This document shows, one piece after another, positions 24,966 through 34,384 of a stretch of 64,000 nucleotides of DNA. A program made the translations under genes and the position numbers. Position 1 is the stretch's first letter. Each line of letters opens with the position of its first letter. The notes beneath the pieces are model-generated. The model was not told the DNA's origin. It worked only from the letters and a program-made list of their open reading frames with translations, and did not search any database. The DNA comes from Noviherbaspirillum_A sp047237965. Lineage in GTDB: Bacteria > Pseudomonadota > Gammaproteobacteria > Burkholderiales > Burkholderiaceae_D. The stretch is from positions 3,224,001 through 3,288,000 of the forward strand of contig NZ_JBDFLX010000001.1 of assembly GCF_047237965.1 (NCBI RefSeq), in the 5' to 3' direction.

Positions 24966-25276
24966 GATCGCTCCTTGAGGCAAGTGGGCCAGAGGAAGCC
25001 GGCGCATTGGCCAGCGTTGCGCCACTGGCAGCGTGGCAGCGTGGCGGCGTCTGCCGCCATTGCCACGACGACGGTTGATGCGTTTCAGTGTCAGCCAAAC
25101 CGGCGCATCGGACAAGTCGAATAAATTTTCAATACAGATCGGTTTTTTCGATGTTGGGCGCAGGCGGAATACGCATGGCGGCCGCCCGCGTCCATCGCGG
25201 AACGGGAAGTTCAGGTAAGCTCGGCAACCAGACCCGCTCCCACCCAATCCCGTACTGTCACCCGGCACCGAAGCGC
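24966..25276. promoter_or_regulatory. divergent gap between terC and the NlpC/P60 gene
   Basis: A 311-base region between two divergent genes. It includes an AT-rich segment at 25105-25150 (AATAAATTTTCAATACAG and TTTTTTCGATG) that is the likely promoter area. No yybP-ykoY manganese riboswitch, such as precedes some terC genes, was recognised. Confidence 0.35.
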
Positions 25277-25780
25277 ATGAAACGCATCCTTTATCCCGCC
25301 CTCTTCCTGCTTGCACTGATCCTCGCCGGCTGCGCCAGCCCGCCGCGCGCGCCGGCGAACCGCATCACCCCCGCCGTCTTCCGCGATGAGCCGATGGCGT
25401 CGCCCGCCGCGCGGGAAGTCGGCATGTATGCGCTGATGCTGCTCCAGACCGGCTATCAGTTCGGCGGCAAGAATCCGTCGGCCGGGCTGGACTGTTCGGG
25501 GCTGGTCACGCATGTGTATCGCGAGGCGGCCGACATGCCCCTGAAGGGCAATGCCGCCGCGCTGGCGCGCGAGGGCCGGCCGGTCGGGCCGGGGCAGCTG
25601 CGCACCGGCGACCTGGTGTTCTTCAACACGCTGGGCCATTCCTATTCCCATGTCGGGATCTATCTCGGCAACGGCGACTTCATCCATGCGCCCAGCGCGC
25701 GCGGCCGGGTGCGGGTGGAAAACCTGGCGACCCGCTACTGGTCCGAGCGTTTCGAAGCGGCCAGGACGCTGCTGGACTGA
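25277..25780 (+). CDS. NlpC/P60-family lipoprotein, cell-wall endopeptidase-like
   Basis: A 167-residue lipoprotein. The signal peptide ends in the lipobox LAGC (Cys19), so it is anchored in the outer membrane. The NlpC/P60 catalytic residues are present: C73 in LDCSGLV, H125 in SHVGIYLG, and H137 in FIHAPS. Such proteins cut the peptide stems of peptidoglycan. ATG 25277 begins MKRILYPALFLLAL. The frame upstream is open to 25088 but lacks a signal sequence. It is convergent with the phospholipase D-like gene 18 bases away. Confidence 0.9.
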   Translation: MKRILYPALFLLALILAGCASPPRAPANRITPAVFRDEPMASPAAREVGMYALMLLQTGYQFGGKNPSAGLDCSGLVTHVYREAADMPLKGNAAALAREGRPVGPGQLRTGDLVFFNTLGHSYSHVGIYLGNGDFIHAPSARGRVRVENLATRYWSERFEAARTLLD

Positions 25781-25798
25781 CCGGCAGCGGGAGGGGCG

Positions 25799-27082
25799 TC
25801 ACAGCAGCTCGTTGATGGTGTAGAAGGCATGGTCCTTGAGCTTGTGCCACAGGCTGCGCCGGGTCCATTGCTCCAGGTCGACCTCCCTCGCGCCGGCGGC
25901 GTATTTTTCGAAGATCGCATCGAAGCGCTGCGCGATGGCTTCGTCCTTGATGCCCAGCATGATCTCGTCGTTGGTCTCGAAGGAGCGGTCGTCGAAATTG
26001 GAGGAGCCGACCGCGCTCCAGACGCCATCGACCGTCATGATCTTCTGGTGCAGCAGCGTATCCGGGTACTCGAACAGGCGCACGCCGCAGCGCATCAGTT
26101 TTTCGAAATTGCGATGGCCGGCATGCTGCACCATGGGGTTGTCGCTGCCGCTGGTGGCGGGCATGAGCACCCGCACATCCACGCCGCGCGCCACCGCCTG
26201 GCCGAAGGCGTCGATCGCGTCGGGCTCGGGAATGAAGTACGGGTTCTGTATCCAGATGCGCTTCCTGGCCAGGCAGATCGCGGTGTGATGCAGGATCTTG
26301 ACCGCCGGCGCCGAGTTCTCCGGCTTCGCGAAGGCGGCATGGATCAGCACGTCGCCCTCGGGTTTCAGCGCCGGAAACACATCCTCGCCGACGAACAGCT
26401 CGCCGGTCTCGCCGGTCCAGTTCTCGCTGAAGGCGCCCTGTATCGCATGCACGATGGGACCGCGCAACTGCACGCTGACGTCGCTGTAGTGATGCGCATC
26501 CTCGGCGTTGCCCAGCCATTCATCCTTGATGCAATGGCCGCCGACGAAAGCTTCGAGGCCGTCGACGATCACGATCTTGCGGTGGGTGCGGTCATTCAGC
26601 ACGCCGATGTTGCGAAAGGAATTGTCATGGAAGAAGACGACCTTGCAGCCGGCCGCTTCCATCTGCCGGCGCGCCGCCTTGCCCATCTTTGCGGAGCCGT
26701 TCGCATCGAGCATCACGCGCACCTGCACGCCGGCGCGGGCCCGCTCCGTCAGTGCATCCGCGACCCGCTTCTCCAGCGCACCCTCGCTCCACAGGAAAGT
26801 CTCGAAATGCACCGACTTGCGCGCAGCGCCGATGCGCGCAACCAGCACGTCGAAGAAGGCGCCGTTCTCATGCACCGTCACCGCATTGCCCGGCACCGCC
26901 GTGCCCAGCGTCAGGCCGGCCAGCGACGGCACCAGCTCTCCGATCGATGCCTGGCATTCGATGCGCAGCTTGGGGTCGCGATGGCGCCGGTGCGACCAGA
27001 TGATGGCGATCAGCAGCAGGATGATGGTCAGGCTGGCCAGGGCCAGATAGAGCAGGGTATGGCTGCCGGGGGAATCGTTCAT
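25799..27082 (-). CDS. cardiolipin synthase-like phospholipase D superfamily protein
   Basis: A 427-residue protein with one N-terminal membrane helix (LLYLALASLTIILLLIAIIW) and two HxKxxxxD motifs: THRKIVIVDGLEAFVGG, and LHQKIMTVDGVWSAVGSSNF. This layout matches bacterial cardiolipin synthases of the ClsA/ClsB class, which join two phosphatidylglycerol molecules at the inner membrane. ClsB- or ClsC-like specificity cannot be separated by eye. ATG at 27082 is followed by a sensible N-terminus. The upstream open frame (to 27241) is not supported, and the ribosome site is weak. Confidence 0.85.
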   Translation of the reverse strand: MNDSPGSHTLLYLALASLTIILLLIAIIWSHRRHRDPKLRIECQASIGELVPSLAGLTLGTAVPGNAVTVHENGAFFDVLVARIGAARKSVHFETFLWSEGALEKRVADALTERARAGVQVRVMLDANGSAKMGKAARRQMEAAGCKVVFFHDNSFRNIGVLNDRTHRKIVIVDGLEAFVGGHCIKDEWLGNAEDAHHYSDVSVQLRGPIVHAIQGAFSENWTGETGELFVGEDVFPALKPEGDVLIHAAFAKPENSAPAVKILHHTAICLARKRIWIQNPYFIPEPDAIDAFGQAVARGVDVRVLMPATSGSDNPMVQHAGHRNFEKLMRCGVRLFEYPDTLLHQKIMTVDGVWSAVGSSNFDDRSFETNDEIMLGIKDEAIAQRFDAIFEKYAAGAREVDLEQWTRRSLWHKLKDHAFYTINELL

Positions 27083-27289
27083 CGGGCTTGGCGGTGTGAT
27101 GGCTGGTTGGCCTGCCGGTCGCGGACCGGTCAGGGCGGCAGGGCTTGCACTGGATTGTGTAGTGCAGGAAAAACAAGGTATTGAAAAGTCGCAATGTTTC
27201 TCGTTCGATGCGCCGCGCTTGCGCAAGCCGGGCTCGCGCAAGCGCGGGCGGGCTTCTGCCAGGCTACATGGTCGCGCAGGCTGCCTGGC

Positions 27290-30076
27290 TTAGCCCACGT
27301 CGCACTGCGCGCACCAGTGCGCCAGTTCGGCGGCCGACAGCGGCTTGCTGAACCAGTATCCCTGGGCCTGATCACAGCGTTGCCGTTTCAGGTAATCAAC
27401 CGTCTGCGCCGACTCCACGCCCTCGGCCACCACTTCCAGCTTCAGGCTGTGGCCAAGGGCAATGATGGCCTCGGTAACGGTGCGGCTGGCGTCGTCGCCC
27501 AATGCCATGCGACGCACGAATGACTGGTCGATCTTGAGCTTGTCGATCGGCAGGCTGGTCAGGTTGCTGAGACTGGAATAACCGGTGCCGAAGTCGTCCA
27601 TCGACATCTTCACGCCCATCGCCCTGATCCTCCGCATCAGGGCGATGGCGTCGTCGATGCTCTCCATGATCGCGCTCTCCGTGATCTCCAGCTGGATTGC
27701 GCCGGGTTCAACGCCGGCGCCGGCGATGATGACGCCCAGCCTTTCCGCAAAGGCGCTCTGCCTGAACTGCAGGGGCGACACATTCACTGCAATCGTGATA
27801 TCCAGCCCCTCCTGGCGCCACGCGAGCTGCTGCCTGCAGGCTTCGCCAAGCACCCATTCGCCGAGCTGCTCGATGAGGCCAACCGATTCCGCAATCGCGA
27901 TGAAGCTCGTTGGCGGCACCTGGCTGCCGTTCGCATCCTGCAGGCGCACCAGGGCCTCAACACTGACCAGCTTGCCGGAATCGAGGTCGATCACGGGCTG
28001 GTAGCACAGGCGCAGCCCGCCGTCCCGCAGGGCCTGCTTGAGCGCGGCTTCCACCGACAGCACCAGCTCTGCCTGCCGTTCCAGCTCCGGCGTATAGATG
28101 CGGTAGTGGCCGCGCCCGGTCTGCTTGGCCCGGTACATGGCGAGGTCGGCGGTGTGAATCAGCGTGCTGACATCCCTGGCGTAGCGCGGGAAGTAGCTGA
28201 TGCCCACCGACGGCGTGACCGTCAGTTCCAGGGCATTGATGCGGATCGGCCGCGCCACATGGTCGATGATGTGCTGCGCCACCAGCGCCGCATGCTGGCC
28301 GTCGGCGGGCAGGTAGGGCAGCACCACCACGAATTCATCGCCGCCCAGCCGGCCCGCGAGGTCTTCGTCGCGTACGCACTGGCGCAGCCGCCGCGCCACT
28401 TCCTGCAGCACCCGGTCGCCGGTTTCGTGGCCGTGCGCATCGTTGATGGGCTTGAAGCGGTCGAGGTCGATGAACAGCAGCGCGCCGCTGCCATGGCCGC
28501 GCGCGGCGGCCGCCAGCAGATGGGTGCAGTGCTCGAAGATCAGCGCGCGGTTGGGCAGGCCGGTCAGCGGGTCATGCAGGGCGGCGTCGCGCACCCGCTG
28601 CTCGGCCAGCTTGCGTTCGCTGATGTCCTGCAACGTGCCGCGCAGCGCGACGACCGCGCCGCTGTCGTCGCAGACCGCTTCGCAGCGCATGTTGAGCCAC
28701 TTCCCGGGATGGTTCGTGTCCTCTGCCGCGATCTCGATGTCGAAGGGCCTCCCGTTATCCAGGGTGCGCTTTATTTCGTCTTCCACCTTGCCCCAGGCGC
28801 GTGCCGGTATCAGCGTTGCCTTCATGTCCTCGAATGCGTCGATGCGCCGCCCGGACAGCATGTGGATCGACTCGGAGACGGTGAGCTTGCCGCTGTCGAG
28901 TTGCCAGTGCCAGGTGCCGAAGCGGGCCAGCAGATGCGCTTCCTCGAGTTCCGCCTTGCTGGCGGCCAGGCGCGCGCCGCGCTCGTTGAGCAAGTCCATC
29001 GCGCGGCCCAGCGCCATGGCCAGTTCACGGCTTTCCCTGACGCCGGCGCGTGGCATGGACACCGATTTACCGGCGCCGATCGCCGCCGCCGGCGCAATCA
29101 GCGCCGTGACCGATCCGGCGATGTGGCGCCCGATCAGCCAGGCCAGGCCGACGCCGATCGCAAACAGCGCCGCCATGCCGAGCATCGCGGTCAGGATCGA
29201 GCGTTTCAGCGGGCCTTCCAGCAGATGGCGCGGCACCGCGATCGCCACGCTCCAGCCGGTCGCCGCCGAGCGGCTGTAGAACACCAGTGCCGGCACGCCT
29301 TCCAGCGTGGTCAGTTCACTCATGCCCTGCGGCGCGCGCGCCATCGCCTCGATCAGCTGCTCGGGTGGCTTGTGGCCGACGAATTCCTGCTGGCCCAGGC
29401 TGCGGGCGACGATGGCCAGTTCGGGATCGAGTATGCCGGCGATCCATTGCGGCGGCAGGTTCTGCGATGCCAGCAGGTCGAGGAAGCGTTCCGGCAGGAT
29501 GCCGATCGCCAGCACGTAGGCCACCTTGCCCTCGAGCTTCACCGGCACGTAGACGCTCACGACGTGCTTCTTCAGCAAGGGCCCCATGAACAGCCCGGAC
29601 ACCGCCGGCTTGCCAGTGGCGAACACCTGCCGCACCTCCGGCGTCAACTGCCATCCCGGCAGCGGCGCATCGAATTCGATGGCGGTATTGAGCAACTGCT
29701 GTCCGCTGCTGTCGCGCAGAACGGCATTGGTGCCCAGTCCGGCCAGCGCCACGGCCTCGCGGGCCTGGCGATGAAAGGTTGCCAGGTCCTTGCGCGCCAG
29801 CGCGTTCGAGGTCGACAGCACCTGGGCCACGGCCAGCGCCTGCAGCAGGTGGCTGTCGACCGCCTTCCCCAGCGCCCGCGCGGTCTGGATGGTGGACTTG
29901 CGCAGTTCCTCGCGCTGCTGGCGATACTCTGCAACCAGCAGTCCCGCCGCCCCGATGACGCCTGGCAGCAGGCAGGCTACCACCAAACAGTTGAGCAGAG
30001 AACGCACCGGCCAGCGGGCAACGCGCTCTGCGAGGCGGTTTTCGGTGGCATCGTCTGGCTTGCCTGTCAGGCTCAT
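27290..30076 (-). CDS. membrane-anchored PAS-GGDEF-EAL protein
   Basis: About 928 residues. Order: an N-terminal membrane helix (around residues 25-49), a periplasmic sensory region of about 230 residues, a second helix (MAALFAIGVGLAWLIG), a HAMP-like linker, a PAS domain with PAC end, a GGDEF domain (GRLGGDEFVVVLP) and a C-terminal EAL domain. The EAL motif, NVSPLQFRQS, DDFGTGYSSLSNL and KIDQSFVRRM are intact, so both cyclase and phosphodiesterase activity for c-di-GMP are possible. The start is uncertain: ATG 30076 or ATG 30106, neither with a strong ribosome site. The cardiolipin synthase-like gene follows after about 200 bases. Confidence 0.88.
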   Translation of the reverse strand: MSLTGKPDDATENRLAERVARWPVRSLLNCLVVACLLPGVIGAAGLLVAEYRQQREELRKSTIQTARALGKAVDSHLLQALAVAQVLSTSNALARKDLATFHRQAREAVALAGLGTNAVLRDSSGQQLLNTAIEFDAPLPGWQLTPEVRQVFATGKPAVSGLFMGPLLKKHVVSVYVPVKLEGKVAYVLAIGILPERFLDLLASQNLPPQWIAGILDPELAIVARSLGQQEFVGHKPPEQLIEAMARAPQGMSELTTLEGVPALVFYSRSAATGWSVAIAVPRHLLEGPLKRSILTAMLGMAALFAIGVGLAWLIGRHIAGSVTALIAPAAAIGAGKSVSMPRAGVRESRELAMALGRAMDLLNERGARLAASKAELEEAHLLARFGTWHWQLDSGKLTVSESIHMLSGRRIDAFEDMKATLIPARAWGKVEDEIKRTLDNGRPFDIEIAAEDTNHPGKWLNMRCEAVCDDSGAVVALRGTLQDISERKLAEQRVRDAALHDPLTGLPNRALIFEHCTHLLAAAARGHGSGALLFIDLDRFKPINDAHGHETGDRVLQEVARRLRQCVRDEDLAGRLGGDEFVVVLPYLPADGQHAALVAQHIIDHVARPIRINALELTVTPSVGISYFPRYARDVSTLIHTADLAMYRAKQTGRGHYRIYTPELERQAELVLSVEAALKQALRDGGLRLCYQPVIDLDSGKLVSVEALVRLQDANGSQVPPTSFIAIAESVGLIEQLGEWVLGEACRQQLAWRQEGLDITIAVNVSPLQFRQSAFAERLGVIIAGAGVEPGAIQLEITESAIMESIDDAIALMRRIRAMGVKMSMDDFGTGYSSLSNLTSLPIDKLKIDQSFVRRMALGDDASRTVTEAIIALGHSLKLEVVAEGVESAQTVDYLKRQRCDQAQGYWFSKPLSAAELAHWCAQCDVG

Positions 30077-30369
30077 CGGTGTGCGCTCATGCTCGCCGCT
30101 GCGCATGCGCAGCAGTGAATTGGTGGACTTTTCCCGCCAGGCTTGCCGGGGCAGGAGAGCTTGCGCGCCGTGGCCATGTTGCTTACTTCCGGTTACTGCG
30201 GCGCAGTCAGCATTTGACCTGTCCGCGCCTTGTCTGTCCACCGAAAAATGGACTATCGCGCCATCTAGCGCACCAGCCGTCGCAATGCCGCGATTACCTG
30301 GCAGGTAATCGACGCGCGGCCGGCATGTACACAGAATGGGCCATCACCACATCGACAAGGAGATCGGCC

Positions 30370-30786
30370 ATGAAAACCATCCATCCCTCGCGCATGCTCA
30401 AGGCTGCCCTGCTGACCGATGCGGCGGCCAGCGGCGCGCTGGCGCTGCTGCAGCTGCTGGCCAACCGCATGCTCACGCAATGGCTGGCGCTCGACAGCCG
30501 CCTGCTGCTCTACACCGGCATCTTCCTGCTGGGCTATGCCAACCTGCTGCTGGTGCTGGCCTATACCGACCGCATCTGGCCGTGGCTGCTGCGCTTCATC
30601 ATCGCCGGCAATGGCGCGTGGGCGGTGGCCTGCCTGGCGCTGATGGCGCTGCCCGGCCCGGCGCCGCTGGCGGCGGCCTATTTGGGCCTGCAGGCAGCCT
30701 CTGTGCTGGCCTTCGCCGCCTGGCAGCATGCGGGACTGATGGCGTCATCGGGCATGCGGCGCGGGCCGGCCCGCGCCAGCCTCTGA
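30370..30786 (+). CDS. four-helix membrane protein of unknown function
   Basis: A 138-residue protein with four hydrophobic helices and short loops; no family was recognised. AAGGAG precedes the ATG. It is followed 52 bases later by a stand-alone ATP synthase c-subunit paralogue. Size and helix number recall AtpI-type assembly factors, which also stand before c-subunit genes, but there is no clear sequence signature. This link is speculative. Confidence 0.7.
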   Translation: MKTIHPSRMLKAALLTDAAASGALALLQLLANRMLTQWLALDSRLLLYTGIFLLGYANLLLVLAYTDRIWPWLLRFIIAGNGAWAVACLALMALPGPAPLAAAYLGLQAASVLAFAAWQHAGLMASSGMRRGPARASL

Positions 30787-30838
30787 GCCCGGCTGCCGAA
30801 CGCATTGCCGCATCGATCGTCAACCGAAAGGAAACGTC

Positions 30839-31078
30839 ATGAACAACATTGCCTATGTCGCGCTTGCCTGCGGCATCATCATCGGCCTGGGCGCGGTGGG
30901 CGCCTGCATCGGCATCGCGCTGATGGGCGGCCGCTACCTCGAAGCCTCGGCGCGCCAGCCGGAGCTGATCAACACATTGCAGGTGAAGATGTTCCTGCTG
31001 GCCGGGCTGATCGATGCGAACTTCCTGATCGGCGTCGGGGTGGCGATGCTGTTCGCCTTCGCCAATCCCTTCGCCTAG
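30839..31078 (+). CDS. atpE: orphan ATP synthase F0 subunit c paralogue
   Basis: A 79-residue proteolipid with the two-helix hairpin of subunit c. Helix 1 carries the glycine series GLGAVGACIGIALMGG. The polar loop is ARQPE, and the essential ion-binding carboxylate is D59 in LAGLIDANF, equivalent to E. coli Asp61. It closely resembles the main betaproteobacterial AtpE, but no other atp gene is near: upstream is a four-helix membrane protein and downstream an XRE regulator. AAAGGAAA precedes the ATG. It may be a second copy exchanged into the main c-ring under some condition, or part of an unrecognised system. Confidence 0.85.
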   Translation: MNNIAYVALACGIIIGLGAVGACIGIALMGGRYLEASARQPELINTLQVKMFLLAGLIDANFLIGVGVAMLFAFANPFA

Positions 31079-31148
31079 GAGCCTGCGCGGCAGAAGGCTT
31101 TGCTGCGAAACGTGCGAAAAACGAGGACAGTTTGGTAGTACCAACAAG

Positions 31149-31167
31149 CCCAGGGTGAACCCCTGGG
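31149..31167 (+). terminator. short hairpin downstream of the orphan atpE
   Basis: A perfect 7-base inverted repeat (CCCAGGG and CCCTGGG) with a 5-base loop lies 70 bases after the atpE stop, without a T-run. It is at most a weak or Rho-assisted terminator. Confidence 0.3.
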
Positions 31168-31312
31168 CGCAGGTGGTGATACCGGACTGGACCGTTTTCT
31201 CGCGCGTTGCAGCCGCCGACCGTTCTGCCGCGCAGGCTCCTAGATTGGTTATGCTGCAGCTTCGGGCGACGGCCAACATGGCAGGGCTGCATCTTTGAAG
31301 AGGAGCATGAAC

Positions 31313-32194
31313 ATGGCAGGATGGCAGGCAGCGCACATGGCGCAGGACACGGGACGGCCCGCCGCCGAAAGCCTGTTCCGCGACTTCGCGCAGTCGCTGC
31401 GCTACTGGCGCGCCAGGCGCGGCTACAGCCAGTTGCGGCTGTCGGCCGAAAGCGGCATTTCGCAGCGCCATATCAGCTTCCTGGAGAGCGGCCGCTCCCA
31501 GCCGAGCCGCGAACTGATCGTCCGGCTCGGCAACGCGCTCGACATTCCGCTGCGCCAGCGCAATGCGATGCTGCTGTCGGCCGGCTTCGCCCCGGCCTAC
31601 CGGGAGCGCTCGCTGACGGACCCGGAGCTGGCCGCGGTCAGGCAGGCGCTGGACTTCATGCTGACCCAGCAGGCGCCCTATCCGGCGCTGGTGGTGGACC
31701 GCCTGTGGAACCTGGTGATGCTCAACCAGCCGGCGCGGCGGCTGATGGGCTGGCTGCTGGGCCTGGCGCCGGGCCAGCCGCTGCCGGTCGATGGCGTCAA
31801 TGTGGTCAGGCTGATGCTGGACCCGCACGGCATCCGGCCCTGCCTGGCGAACTGGCAGGAAGTCTGCGCCGACCTGCTGCACTGGGTGCAGCGCGAAGCC
31901 ATGGCCGACGGTCCCGGCAGCGAGGCGACCCGGCTGCTCGAATCGCTCTTGACCCTGCCCGGCGTGCGCGAGGCGGCGCGCGCCGTCAATCCCGACAGCC
32001 ACGCCCTGCCCTTCATGACGGTCGCGCTGCGCAAGGGCGATACCGAGCTGCGCCTGTTCACCACCATCGCCACCATGGGCACGCCGCGCGATGTCACGGT
32101 GCATGAGCTGCGCATCGAATCCTTCTTCCCGGCCGATGCCGCCACCGCCGCCTGGTTCCACGCGCATGCCCATGCGGACGGCGCAAGCGCCTGA
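31313..32194 (+). CDS. XRE-family regulator with MmyB-like ligand-binding domain
   Basis: A 293-residue protein. An N-terminal Cro/C1-type helix-turn-helix (YSQLRLSAESGISQRHISFL, then ESGRSQPSRELIVRLGNAL) is followed by a PAS-like C-terminal domain typical of MmyB-type regulators (VVDRLWNLVMLNQPARRLMG, and TVHELRIESFFPAD). Such proteins often control oxidoreductases or redox-sensitive genes. Of the ATG codons at 31307 and 31313, the second has correct spacing from GAAGAGGAG. A TctC receptor gene follows after 75 bases and could be its target or operon partner. Confidence 0.85.
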   Translation: MAGWQAAHMAQDTGRPAAESLFRDFAQSLRYWRARRGYSQLRLSAESGISQRHISFLESGRSQPSRELIVRLGNALDIPLRQRNAMLLSAGFAPAYRERSLTDPELAAVRQALDFMLTQQAPYPALVVDRLWNLVMLNQPARRLMGWLLGLAPGQPLPVDGVNVVRLMLDPHGIRPCLANWQEVCADLLHWVQREAMADGPGSEATRLLESLLTLPGVREAARAVNPDSHALPFMTVALRKGDTELRLFTTIATMGTPRDVTVHELRIESFFPADAATAAWFHAHAHADGASA

Positions 32195-32269
32195 CGCAAG
32201 CCGCGGCGGGCGCTACCATCGCGCGTTTTCCGGTGAGACAATCGGCCTGACATTTTCGGGAGAACAGGC

Positions 32270-33247
32270 ATGAAGACCATCCGACTGATCATGGCCGGCA
32301 TCGCCGGCGCCGCGCTGCTGTGCATCGCCGGCCAGGCAGGCGCGCAGCAGTGGCCGGCAAGGCCGCTGCGGGTAATCGTCGCCTTCGGACCCGGCTCGAC
32401 GCCGGACATCGTGGCCCGCATCGTGTCGGACCGGCTCTCGCATAGCCTGGGCAAGCCGGTGGTGGTGGAAAACAAGCCGGGTGCGGCCGGCAATATCGGC
32501 ACCGATGCGGTGGCCAAGGCGGCGCCGGACGGCTATACGCTGGGCGTCACCATTTCCGGTCCGCTGGCGGCCAACACGGTGCTGTTCGGGAAGCTGCCCT
32601 ACGACCCGCAGACCGATATCGCGACTATCAGCATTGCCGCCACCCAGCCCAGCGTGCTGGTGGTGTCGCGCGATACCGGCGCGGCCGACATGCCGGCGCT
32701 GCTGGCGCGGCTGCGCGGCAATCCGGGCAAGTTCAACTATGCGTCCATGGGCACCGGCAGCATTTCGCACCTGGCCATGGCGGCGCTGGCGGCGCGCAGC
32801 GGCACCGAGATCGTGCATGTGCCCTACCCCGGCTCGGGCCAGGCCGTGGCCTCGATCCTGGCCGGCGATACCCAGATGGCGGTGCTGCCGGCAGCGGCCG
32901 TGATGCCGCATGTGCGGGCCGGCAAGCTCACTGCGCTGGCGGTCGCCACCGCCCGCCGTTCCGCGGTGCTGCCCGGGCTGCCGACGCTGGGCGAGGCCGG
33001 CCTGCCGGATATCCAGGGCGACGCCTGGATGGGCTTCATCGCACCGGCCGGCACGCCGGCGGCCATCATCGACCGCCTGCAGAAGGAGATTGCGCGCATC
33101 CTGCATGAGGATGAAGTGAAAAGCAGGCTGCAGGCCCAGCTGATGGAGCCTGTGGGCGGCACGCCGGCCGAGTTTCGCGCCACGCTGCAGTCCGACCTGG
33201 CGCGCTGGCAGCCGGTGATCCGCAAGAACCAGATCAGGCTGGACTGA
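32270..33247 (+). CDS. Bug/TctC-family periplasmic solute receptor
   Basis: A 325-residue tripartite-tricarboxylate-type binding protein. A signal peptide (AGIAGAALLCIAGQAGAQQ) precedes WPARPLRVIVAFGPGSTPDI. The conserved motifs ENKPGAAGNIGTDAVAKA and APDGYTL follow. Receptors of this class bind carboxylates such as tricarballylate, nicotinate or terephthalate. They are massively expanded in Burkholderiales, and most lack adjacent TctA/TctB membrane genes, as here. The ligand is unknown. Confidence 0.9.
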   Translation: MKTIRLIMAGIAGAALLCIAGQAGAQQWPARPLRVIVAFGPGSTPDIVARIVSDRLSHSLGKPVVVENKPGAAGNIGTDAVAKAAPDGYTLGVTISGPLAANTVLFGKLPYDPQTDIATISIAATQPSVLVVSRDTGAADMPALLARLRGNPGKFNYASMGTGSISHLAMAALAARSGTEIVHVPYPGSGQAVASILAGDTQMAVLPAAAVMPHVRAGKLTALAVATARRSAVLPGLPTLGEAGLPDIQGDAWMGFIAPAGTPAAIIDRLQKEIARILHEDEVKSRLQAQLMEPVGGTPAEFRATLQSDLARWQPVIRKNQIRLD

Positions 33248-33299
33248 CCGCCTGGCGCCGGAGGCGGTGCGCAGATGGCCGGCCTTGCTAACACTGGCA

Positions 33300-33321
33300 G
33301 CCCCGGAGCGCCGTCCGGGGC
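33300..33321. terminator. GC-rich hairpin between convergent genes
   Basis: A perfect 8-base inverted repeat (GCCCCGGA and TCCGGGGC) with a 6-base loop lies in the 87-base gap between the convergent TctC and asparaginase genes. A second small repeat (CCGCCT and AGGCGG) lies just before it. No T-run is seen on either strand, so termination is a guess from position. Confidence 0.35.
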
Positions 33322-33334
33322 CGGAGCGGGGCTC

Positions 33335-34384
33335 CTATCGGTTGAACGCCGCCTGCAGGTCGGCCTGGCTGCTGATGCCGCTTTGCAGCAGCAGCATCAG
33401 CAGGATGCGCGCCTTGGCCGGCTTCAGGTCGTCGGCCAGCACGGCGCCGGCGTCGGCGGTGGTCTTGCCGCCGCCGACGAAGCCGTAGTTGGGCAGCACC
33501 CGGCCGTTGTGCACCCGGGTCGACACCACTACCGGCACGTTCTTCGACAACGCGTATTTCACCGCCTCGAACATCGCCATGTTCATGTTGCCCATGCCCA
33601 GCGCCTGCACCACGATGCCGCGCACGCCACGGTCCACCGCCTGGCGCAGCGCCATGCCGTCGGCGCCGCCGTACATCGCCACGATCTCTACCTCGGGCAT
33701 CTTGTCCGCGCGGATCGGGATGTGCTGCCGGCGCACCGGCGCGTTGGCATACATCACGCGGTCGGGATAGACCTCGCCCAGGAAGCCGAACTCGCCGGAA
33801 TTGAAGGTTTCCACGTTCGCGGTGTGGGTCTTGGTGACGTAGCGGGCCGAGTTGATCTGGTTGTTCATGGCCAGCATCACGCCCTTCTGCTGCGACTGCT
33901 GGTCGACCGCGATGCGCACCGCGTTGAGCAGGTTGCGCGGGCCGTCGAAGTCGGAGGACGAGGCATTGCGCTGGGCGCCGATCAGCACCACCGGCTTGGC
34001 CGATTTCACCGTCAGGTCGAGCCAGAACGCGGTTTCCTCCAGCGTGTCGGTGCCATGCGAGACGATCACGCCGGCCACTCCGGGCTTGTCGAGCGCGGCC
34101 TGCACGGCGCGCGTCAGCTCGATCCAGCGCGCCGGGTCCATGTAGTCGGACGGCACGTTGGACAGGTTGTTGACCTGGATCGACGCATACTTGGCGACGT
34201 CGGGCACGGTGGCCAGCAGGTCGTCGCCGGAAATGGCCGGCACCGGCGCATTCTTGACCGGATCGATCTTCATCGCAATGGTGCCGCCGGTGGCGATGAA
34301 CTGCACCTGCGGCAGGTTTTGCGCGGCCGCGGCGGAAGCGGCGGCCAGCAGGCTGATGCCGAATAATGCTTTTTTGAATGTCAC
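33335..34384 (-). CDS. type II (periplasmic) L-asparaginase/glutaminase-asparaginase
   Basis: A 349-residue enzyme hydrolysing asparagine (and perhaps glutamine) to the acid and ammonia. A signal peptide ending ASAAAAQ at about residue 22 indicates the periplasm. Both catalytic threonine motifs are intact: FIATGGTIA (nucleophile T35) and VSHGTDTLEETAFWL. GTG at 34384 is taken as start because AAGAGGAA precedes it and the signal peptide begins directly. The open frame to 34456 adds an unlikely hydrophilic leader. Confidence 0.9.
   Translation of the reverse strand: MTFKKALFGISLLAAASAAAAQNLPQVQFIATGGTIAMKIDPVKNAPVPAISGDDLLATVPDVAKYASIQVNNLSNVPSDYMDPARWIELTRAVQAALDKPGVAGVIVSHGTDTLEETAFWLDLTVKSAKPVVLIGAQRNASSSDFDGPRNLLNAVRIAVDQQSQQKGVMLAMNNQINSARYVTKTHTANVETFNSGEFGFLGEVYPDRVMYANAPVRRQHIPIRADKMPEVEIVAMYGGADGMALRQAVDRGVRGIVVQALGMGNMNMAMFEAVKYALSKNVPVVVSTRVHNGRVLPNYGFVGGGKTTADAGAVLADDLKPAKARILLMLLLQSGISSQADLQAAFNR

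Noticed and set aside
23931..25124. 397-codon plus-strand frame over terC
   Set aside because: The antisense product is an implausible His/Gln/Arg-rich sequence, while the minus strand encodes a well-conserved TerC.
24966..25276. yybP-ykoY-type manganese riboswitch before terC
   Set aside because: The start of terC has only a short leader after a plain ribosome site, and the conserved riboswitch loops are not seen.
25829..27184. 451-codon plus-strand frame over the cardiolipin synthase-like gene
   Set aside because: It is an antisense artefact of GC-rich coding; the minus strand has intact HKD motifs.
28106..30118. 670-codon frame opposite the PAS-GGDEF-EAL gene
   Set aside because: Its composition is typical of antisense shadows (Arg, Gln, His and Ala runs), and the other strand has clear domains.
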